A DNA stretch of 64,000 nt, taken from contig NC_058165.1 in assembly GCF_020080835.1 (NCBI RefSeq), positions 4,749,771 through 4,813,770 on the forward strand, given 5' to 3'. Positions 56,799 through 64,000 of this stretch are shown here, piece by piece. The stretch's first letter is position 1. Every line of letters begins with the position of its first letter. The position numbers and the translations under genes were made by a program. The stretch comes from Cotesia glomerata. Its lineage: Eukaryota; Arthropoda; Insecta; Hymenoptera; Braconidae. Under the pieces are notes generated by a model that ran no database searches, had not been told where the DNA came from, and was given only the letters and a program-made list of their open reading frames with translations.

Positions 56799-57695
56799 AG
56801 TGATTCTCTGTAAGGATGTTTTTTGCTGTCCTGGGCATTTTTTTATTAAAAAAATTGTTATTTTGTTACTAAAAAAAATTTATTACGGAAGTAAAAAAAC
56901 ATTTCTATTTAGAGCATTGAAAACTAAAATGAAATAAATTTTGGTTTTTTTGCTATAAATTCGTAAACCACCGAAATAACAGTCCCCTGGGCTGTCCCAT
57001 TCCCAAAATTGAAACTTTAAGATTAAATTTTAAGTTATTCGTCCATAATATATAATTTTGTCCATAATGTTTATAACTTGATTAGTTAACTAACAATCTT
57101 CTTCAATAAAAAGTACCAAAAATTAATTTATTTCATTAAATTCATTAAACCAAAGTTTGTCCCAGGCGTTTTAAGAACAGTCCCCTGCCAGAAGTTCAAA
57201 GCTAAAAAAAAAATCCAGCGTGCTATTTTATGTTCTATAAGGTTTATAAAGACTTAACTAGCCTTGAGTTAATAACTATAGGGCTGTTAGCGCTTTATCG
57301 CCATTTTATTTAGTGTCAAAACACCGTTTGTGCTGGAAACATGTGTCTGGGCCACGAGATACTCAGTCCCCTGGCAACTATTTTTATTTATAATTTATTT
57401 ATAAAATTGGATCTATAAGTCTTAATATTATTCTAATTAATGTAAATATTCATTAAGAACTTGAAAAGTTGAATGCATTGAAATAGTTTGCTTGACTTTT
57501 CTCAATTTGATAAAAAAAACAGTCCCTTGTCATGTTATATGGCAAAATATACACAAATATCGAAAAAAAAAATCAATTGGCTATGTATTTATTATCATTA
57601 AGCTGATAGTTTTGTAGTCTTTGTTAATTTTTTTTCTAATAAAATCAAAAATAATTTGGTCGGACAATTTTGTACAGATTTAAGACGAGAATCAG
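56799..57695. mobile_element. Family E element, copy 2 (inverted)
   Basis: Left AGTGATTCTCTGTAAGGATG; right GACGAGAATCA (degraded terminus). Interior collinear with E1 reversed, e.g. GGCCACGAGATACTCAGTCC and ACAGTCCCCTG. Confidence 0.85.
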
Positions 57696-57914
57696 CCATA
57701 TATTGTGTACATTTATTCCACTAGTGACGTCTAAGCATTGTTGTCCTATTAAAACTGTTTTATAATTTTCTTTCACATTTTTTATTTTATTATTTAATAA
57801 TTAAATGCGCATTATAAGTCGTGGACTTTTAGATTGTCCAAACTTTTTGTAAAATTTATCTAAATAAAAATATTCGCTGTAAATAATTGTACCTTATGAC
57901 TATTTAAAAGAAAA

Positions 57915-58610
57915 AAAAATTAGGAAAACGGTTGACTCTGAAGGCCATCCCTGCAACTTCCCACCAATTCTATACCTAAACGCTTGAAATTGCAATTATG
58001 ACGTTTTTGAGCTCTTCGAGCTCATAAATACAATGTGTGTGTTATTTTGAGCTCTCCGAGCTCAAAAAATAGCTTTTGTATGCTTTTGAGCTCCTCGAAC
58101 TCAAAAATTTGATAGAAGTTTGATAAAACACTATTTTTTGAATTTTTAAATCGCAATAACTTTTGAATGAATGAACCAATTTTCACGCAATTGGTGGCAT
58201 TCGACGCAGTTTCTTAAGCTTCATAAAGAATCTTCAAGTTTAAATTGATAGAACGAAAAATTTCGGAGTAATTCCGAAAAAACCTTTTTTTTCTGTTTTC
58301 TTTCGTTCACGCTATCTCTCGAACGAATCAACCGATTTTGACCAGATTAGCGGTGATCGTCGTGGTTTTTCAAGCTCAAGGGCGGATTAGTTTTTGGAGT
58401 TGATCGATAGAGCCGTTTAAAAGTTATTCAACAAAAAACCACTTAAAAAAAAATTTTTTTTTCGATTTTTTTTGAGATTTCTCAAAATTTCTTAAAATCT
58501 ATCGGTCCGAATCGATTCAAATTCATATGAAATCTAAGTTTGAGGGAACTCTTTAGAACGCCGTTTGGTAGATTCCGATCGGTTCAATCGTTCAAAAGTT
58601 ATAAGCGATT

Positions 58611-58708
<98 letters not shown>

Positions 58709-58853
58709 TAGTGACAACCTCGCGGGGATAGTCAGGGAAGCTTCCTGTGACCTTTAAACGTTGAGATCTGATGAAAAATCGATTTTTGCAAAACGGGGTA
58801 AAAAAAATAACTTCCCGATTTTTGAAAATCTTCGATTTTCTTAGCGGGAAGTT
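57915..58853 (+). mobile_element. Family J element, copy 1
   Basis: Starts AGGAAAACGGTTGACTCTG, CTGCAACTTCCC, then three TTTTGAGCTC-(T/C)(T/C)CGA(G/A)CTCA palindromes, and ends GATTTTCTTAGCGGGAAGTT. AACTTCCCGC-type ends are inverted. A (CA)n run lies inside. The 63-codon Thr-His frame through it is a microsatellite artefact. Confidence 0.85.
58615..58704. repeat. (CA)n microsatellite
   Basis: About 45 dinucleotide units inside family J copy 1. Absent from J copy 2, where the matching region is deleted. Confidence 0.95.
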
Positions 58854-58859
58854 AAAGAA

Positions 58860-60295
58860 TATGCTCTCAACAAAAATCTATAAACTAAAAAAATGTAATT
58901 ATTGTGATTTTTAAAAATTGAAAAAATTTTTGTTGCAACTTAAAATATTAATAAAAAAATCATTCGAGCTTGTCCGTGATAACATTCGTATGTCTTAATT
59001 ACAGACTCATTGACTATGACCAAACCGTGTTACACATGTAGTTCAATATAAACAATACGAACATTGTGAAATTATTAAATTTTTTTAAAGTGTAAATTGT
59101 TCTTGCCGAGTTAAATAACAATGACCAATAATTTTTCTTTCATAATTTATTAATTAAAAATTAAATTGTTAATTATCCAATTTAAAATACGAAAAAACCA
59201 TAAAGTTCTCTCCATAATTTATTTATTCGAAAAGTTTATGAATGGAACGGAAAATTTTTTTATAATTATATAAGATGTAATATATTTTCTTGGATAATTA
59301 AGTTGTAAATTATTAGTTAGTCATAATAATTATAAATATTTCATTAGCCCGTAAGCGTATCGTGTTCATAATTATAAATGATTAGTGGTTTATAATACAT
59401 ATAGTATTATTAAATAACTGTTTTCTGGTGTTTTAAAACCGTACAAGAAAATTAATAACGTTGTCGGCTCAATTGAATGAATTAAACGAGAGACCTCGGT
59501 GAGACGAGATTGAGAGTAATTGTCGGTAATTTGCTATCGTTAAAATGGTAATTTATATACATATTATTTGACGTCGTTGACCAAGACATAAAGAGACAAA
59601 AGAGACAGGTTGGTTGCCTTCAGTTTATTATATATTATATTTGTCTGCTTTCGAATACCAACAACGTATATTATAACTGATGCTCAAACATAACTAATAA
59701 AAATAACAATGTTTGTCTCCTTTGCTGTAATTACTTTCACGGCACCTTAATTTTTAAAAGCATTTATTAAATTTTAGACTAATATTAAGGTTCGAAACAT
59801 ATTTGCTGAATTGCAAGAAATTTAAAATTAAAATTTAATTACAAAAATGGTAAAAATAAATTAATAAGTAAAGTAAATTAAAATAATAAAAGAGTGTGTA
59901 TAAATAAGAGTCAGCAGAGCCAGTTTCCCGCAGATTTTTCGTGACAAGATAAGCCACGTCCTGTTTACCCCGTGCTCGCTTGGCGCTACGTAAAGATGCT
60001 CGTTAAGCCTTTTAGCGGCATCGTATTACACTATCTATCATATAGATCATGCTCTATATAGTAGGAAACTGTACAGTTAGAACTTTACGTGGATATGAAG
60101 GGTAAAAAAATTTATCATACTGAAGTGGCCTATAGGCGACCAAAGGGAAGGGGCAAAATAGGGTATCTGAAAATTTAGTGAAAAAATTTTTTCATTTGAA
60201 ATATTTAAGGACCATGTTGAACTCTAATATTCTAAAAAAATTTTTTTGCAATATATTATTTACATGATTAGTAGGGCTAAGACTTTTGCTGGTGC
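58860..60295. other. AT-rich non-coding stretch
   Basis: GC-richer patch at about 59930-60010 (CAGCAGAGCCAGTTTCCCGC; GTGCTCGCTTGGCGCTACG). No repeat family or gene recognised. Confidence 0.35.
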
Positions 60296-60299
60296 TTAA

Positions 60300-61009
60300 G
60301 GAGATCCAAGTACCCTCCTAATGTGAAGAATGTCTATAAAAAAATAATCCGTAGAAATACTTCTGTTATACATCTTAAAATTAATTTTTAAATTAATTAA
60401 TAACATTTTTGAGGAAATTTCCGAAAAATTTACTCATCAAATAATTATTAACATTTAATTGACTATCAAAAAATATAGCACTCTGAATTACCGGTATACA
60501 CTTGACAACACCGCAAGAGTTCCCTAAGCTTAAAATTTATTTATGTTTACTGTCTAACTAAAATGACTAAGATCTTCTAACATTTAAAAAACCGCGGTTA
60601 CTTATGCGCCGAGTAACTGCGTAAGCGGTGTTGCCAAGTCAAATACAAGACTTTAAAGAACGGAAGTTCCTTGTGATTTTTCATAAAAAATATTAAATGT
60701 TACCGTAATACGTTCGGAAACCTACTTTTTTATTGTTTTAATCGGAAGCTTATTATTTTTTCAATCAAATTCAATGAAAATAAAATTTTTTTAAAATCGT
60801 TGATTGCATTAAATTCTTAACCAAATACACGGCTGGTGGAATCTCCATTTACCTACAGGTAAAAATTACAATTTTTAAACCTAATCATTTGATTAAATAT
60901 TCCGGAAACCTACTGTTTTTTAATTTTTTTATTAATTATTATGCTACGTAGATTAAATTTACAAATTTTCAGGAAGTTTTAAAAATTTGACTACTTCGCG
61001 TGGATCTCC
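60300..61009 (-). mobile_element. Family A TTAA element, full copy
   Basis: 710 bp between TTAA (60296-60299) and TTAA (61010-61013), termini GGAGATCCAAG and CGCGTGGATCTCC. The right flank is family T (CTCAGAAAACAGAAAAAAT), where T copies have TTTAACTCAG, so the target TTAA is a T site. Confidence 0.9.
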
Positions 61010-61328
61010 TTAACTCAGAAAACAGAAAAAATAATTCGGACAGCCCTGACCGAGAATCGAACCCGGATCTTTTGATTACGCACCAAAGATCCTTCCAGTT
61101 AAGCTATCTGAAACATCGTCCGTAACAATCTTTCAGTCTCTCAAAAATTTTCTGTTTAACACGATAACAGAAAAATATTTATCAAAAGATAGTCGATACA
61201 ACTATTTATCAATAGTTACTTAAATTAATGCATAGTTCGAGTAGCTACATAAAAAAGTTCAAAAACTATATTTATATACTTGTGACGTTGTAATTCAGCT
61301 AGCTACGTACTTTTCTTTTAATACAGTG
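61010..61328 (-). mobile_element. Family T element, copy 6 (distal half)
   Basis: TTAACTCAGAAAACAG, the tRNA-like segment, AACACGATAACAGAAAAATA, ATACTTGTGACGTTGTAATT and a degenerate end TTTTCTTTTAATACAGTG. The proximal half is not present left of the family A insertion. Confidence 0.82.
61040..61110 (-). repeat. tRNA-like segment of family T copy 6
   Basis: Minus strand TAGCTTAACTGGAAGGATC and GGTTCGATTCT (one base off the B-box consensus). Confidence 0.65.
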
Positions 61329-61329
61329 A

Positions 61330-62561
61330 TGTTTCGGAAAAAATCCAAGTACGTATTTTTATTCCTGGCGAATAAATTTGTCTCAATGCATATATGCATA
61401 CATACACACATGAATGGGAATGTGTGATATTGTGGTTTATTTACAACACAGAAGTGTGTGTCTGCAGTTAAAGTTACAGGTCCAAGAGATGATGATCTCG
61501 AAGTTGGTGAAAAGACGAATCGCACGACACTATCGCAGTTAAGTATATGCTCTGTTGGACACTGGTAAATCTTGGTGGGCACCGTCTGTTGAGTGTGGTA
61601 AAGGCGCCACAGATATCGCCGGTACAGGACAAAAGAAACAAGTTGTCCAAGCAGCTGGTATGAATAATATATATGTATATATAAGTAAGGAAGAAAGAGA
61701 TTCGATGCAGTGTATAGTGCTCGAAGGAATAAGTGAACGAAGTAGTTGATGCTGTGTTGGATACATATACACTATCTCAAACTAACTCTCCGTTGGCCTC
61801 TGGCGCCCGTCGGACTTCGTGTTGGTAACGAGCGGATTATACTCCTCGACGTTGTTATCAGATGGGGTCCCGTACCTGGATAGGTTGTACGGTTGTTAAT
61901 TAGGATGGATGCCAGCGCCTCAGGCGACTTTTACGAGCAGATACGGCGCGAACCGAAATAGTGTGCAACCTGAAGAGTAAAGGTAACGCCGTGGTCAATT
62001 CAACAAACACATACTAAGGAGAGTTATACATAAGGTAAAACCAAAAACGAAAGAGAACAAGATGTAGAAGAGAAAGATCACTGCAGACTACTAAGTAAAA
62101 AGTTTGCACGGTAGATGATCCTCGTGTGGAGGACTTGGACCCTCTTTCGCGGAATCGTGGGTGAGGATCTTTGTCTTATTGTCAAGACTAAACTGAGTTA
62201 CGTGTGAGTTCCTCGTTTATCCGATAAAAATACCTACTTATTATCCCGCTTTTATTTCATTCACAGTTGGTGGCAAATGCCGAAGATATCACCCTATGTA
62301 TATTCTCGAATTCAGAATCGTTAAATGAGATTGTAATAACTCCCTCTTTTAATCAAATGTATGCTGTCGAATGGTGTATGATCATAATAACCTTTTTGTG
62401 AAGTGTAATGCATCTGAAAAAATTTGCTTCATGGGATTTCGTATATTTTTTAATCTAACAAAAAATTAATTGTTTAAAATCTTCTGGTACACCTATACAA
62501 TTTTTTCCTATCATATTTTTATGATAGCTGTGAAATAGAATTACAATTAAACATTAATTGC
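61330..62561. other. Longest GC-richer single-copy island, no gene identified
   Basis: Composition is close to balanced at 61440-62300 (TTGGCCTCTGGCGCCCGTCG; GATGGATGCCAGCGCCTCAG). Several overlapping open frames of 64-95 codons at 61295-61772 on both strands show no domain and no plausible splice signals. Could hold regulatory DNA, a non-coding RNA or an exon of a neighbouring gene beyond the window. Confidence 0.3.
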
Positions 62562-62565
62562 TTAA

Positions 62566-63262
62566 GGAGATCCAAGTACCTTTCTAGTGTAAAGAATGTC
62601 TATATAAAAATAATACATAGAAATAATCTTGTTATGCTTCTTAAAATTAATTAGTAACATTTTTGAAGAAATTTCCGAAGAATTAATCATTAAATAATTA
62701 TTAATATTTAACTGAATAATAAAAAATCTAGCACTCTGAATTACCGGTATACACTTGACAACACCGCAAGAGTTCCCTAACCTTCAAATTTATTTATGTT
62801 TACTGTCTAACTAAAATGACTAAGATCTTCTAGCATTTAAAAACCGCGGTTACTTATGCGCCGGGTAACTGCGCAAGCGGAGTTGCCAAGTCAAATATAA
62901 GACTTTAAAGAACGGAAGTTCCTTGTGATTTTTCATAAAAAATATAAAATATCTCCGTAATACGTTCGGAAAGCTACTTTTTTTATTGTTTTAATCGAAA
63001 GCTTATTATTTTTTCAATCAAATTCAATGGAAATAAAATTTTTTTAAAATCGTAAATTGCATTAAATTCTTAACCAAATACACGGCTGGTGGAATCTCCA
63101 TTTACCTACATGTAAAAATTACAATTTTCAGAGCTAATTATTTGATTAAATATCCCGGAAACCTACTGTTTTTTAATTTCTTTGTTAATTATTAGGCTAC
63201 GTAGATTGAATTTACAAATTTTTAGGAAGATTTAAAAATTTGACTACTTCGCGTGGATCTCC
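62566..63262 (-). mobile_element. Family A TTAA element, full copy
   Basis: 697 bp between TTAA (62562-62565) and TTAA (63263-63266), termini GGAGATCCAAG and CGTGGATCTCC. Followed by family T sequence GCCGATATTTAACTAAAAA. Confidence 0.9.
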
Positions 63263-64000
63263 TTAAGCCGATATTTAACTAAAAAAAAAATTAGGAAAAC
63301 GGTTGACCTTGAAGGCCATCCCTGCAACTTCCCGCCAATCCTATACCTAAACGCTTGAAATTGCACTTATGACGTTTTTGAGCTCTTCGAGCTCACAAAT
63401 ACAATTTTTGTGTTATTTTGAGCTCTGCGAGCTCAAAAAAATAGCCTTTGAATACTTTTGAGCTCTTCGAGCTCAAAAGTTTGATAAAACACTATTTTTT
63501 GAATTTTCAAATCGCAATAACTTTTGAATGAATGAACTGATTTTCACGCGGTTGATGGCATTCGACGCCGTTTTTTAAGCTTCATGAAGAATCTTCAAGT
63601 TTAAATTGATAGAACGAAAAATTTCTGAGTAATTCTGAAAAAACACTTTTTTTAGTTTTCTTTCGTCAACGATCTCACGAACGAATCAACCGATTTTGAC
63701 CGGACTGGCAGCGATTGACGTGGTTTTTTGATGTTAAGAGCTGATTAGTTTTTGGAATTGATCGGTAGAGCCGTTTAAAAGTTATTCCAAAAAAATCCGA
63801 ATTGAAAAAATTTTTTTTTGTACTTTTTTTGGGATTTCTCAAAATCTATCGGTCCGAATCGTTCCGAAGTAATTCGGAAGTAATTCGGTGAAAACAATAA
63901 CTTCCCGATTTTTGAAAATCTTTGATTTTCTTAGCGGGAAGTTAAAAAGTTTCAGTAACTATCTATTGGGGTTCAATATAATAAATAATTCTATGTATAA
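63263..64000 (+). mobile_element. Family T element, copy 7, split by family J and cut by the window end
   Basis: TTAAGCCGATATTTAACTAAA, then family J, then GTTTCAGTAACTATCTATTG and GGTTCAATATAATAAATAAT running off the window. Confidence 0.75.
63285..63945 (+). mobile_element. Family J element, copy 2
   Basis: Collinear with copy 1: TAGGAAAACGGTTGACC, CAACTTCCCGCC, the TTTTGAGCTCTTCGAGCTCA palindromes, and the end TTCTTAGCGGGAAGTT. Lacks about 280 bp present in copy 1, including the CA repeat. Confidence 0.87.

Noticed and set aside
58540..58731. 63-codon frame with a Thr-His run
   Set aside because: Reads through the (CA)n microsatellite in family J.
1..64000. Integrated bracovirus or other polydnavirus segment
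   Set aside because: No virulence-type gene families, excision-site motifs or clustered intact viral genes were recognised.

Overview
The window is AT-rich, gene-poor eukaryotic DNA carrying one recognisable host gene, a two-exon zinc-finger gene of the Noc/Elbow (NET) family on the minus strand (29,897-31,497). The protein, the very compact 98-bp intron and the mix of degraded transposons (BEL/Pao, a Jockey/CR1-type LINE, a Penelope-like element and many short TIR elements) point to an insect. A parasitoid wasp (Hymenoptera, perhaps Braconidae) is my best guess, but that is inference from overall texture and not from a diagnostic marker.

Layout. 1-29 kb (downstream of the gene): interspersed, often nested non-autonomous elements separated by apparently single-copy islands of slightly higher GC (about 2.1-2.5, 4.6-5.0, 6.3-7.1, 8.7-9.0, 10.5-11.1, 14.9-15.2, 15.9-16.3, 18.4-18.9, 21.1-21.9 and 27.9-28.3 kb). 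29.9-32.6 kb: the noc-like gene and its 5' leader/promoter region. 32.7-42.4 kb: two large nested blocks. Each is a tRNA-like TIR element (family T) containing a family D repeat, which in turn was hit by a BEL/Pao retrotransposon (first block) or by a LINE joined to a tRNA-like tandem repeat (second block). 43.4-49.3 kb: further TIR elements, ending in a deep nest at 46.1-49.3 kb. 51.7-53.2 kb: a 5'-truncated Penelope-like element with reverse transcriptase, GIY-YIG endonuclease and a hammerhead-like core. 54.5-64 kb: more copies of the same short families, with one island at 61.4-62.4 kb.

I gave the repeat families working letters, from copies compared by eye inside this window. A: TTAA-flanked, TIR GGAGATCCA. 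B: TIR CACAGAAA. D: repeat beginning AGTAGATTTTATAAAAATC. E: TIR GTGATTCTCT. F: GATC-rich, TIR CCCGGAAAAA. G: 352-bp palindrome with TA target. H and I: elements sharing a TGCACGMCTCATAA end. J: TIR AACTTCCCGC. K: TIR CACTGRTAGAA. L and M: ends ACACGGAAAAAA. N: ends CCCTAGTAGAAATGA. O: TTAA-flanked, TIR GGTAGTTGTC. T: TIR CACTGAGAGAAAAA with an internal tRNA-like sequence. No autonomous transposase was found for any of these DNA-type families, so superfamily labels rest only on termini and target sites.

The most unusual feature is the density of tRNA-like segments: twelve good B-box motifs (GGTTCGANTCC) in 64 kb, most of them inside TIR-bounded elements and two inside a 253-bp tandem array. 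One further copy is joined directly to a LINE within a single target-site duplication. The single developmental regulatory gene in a long non-coding neighbourhood fits a large cis-regulatory landscape invaded by transposons.
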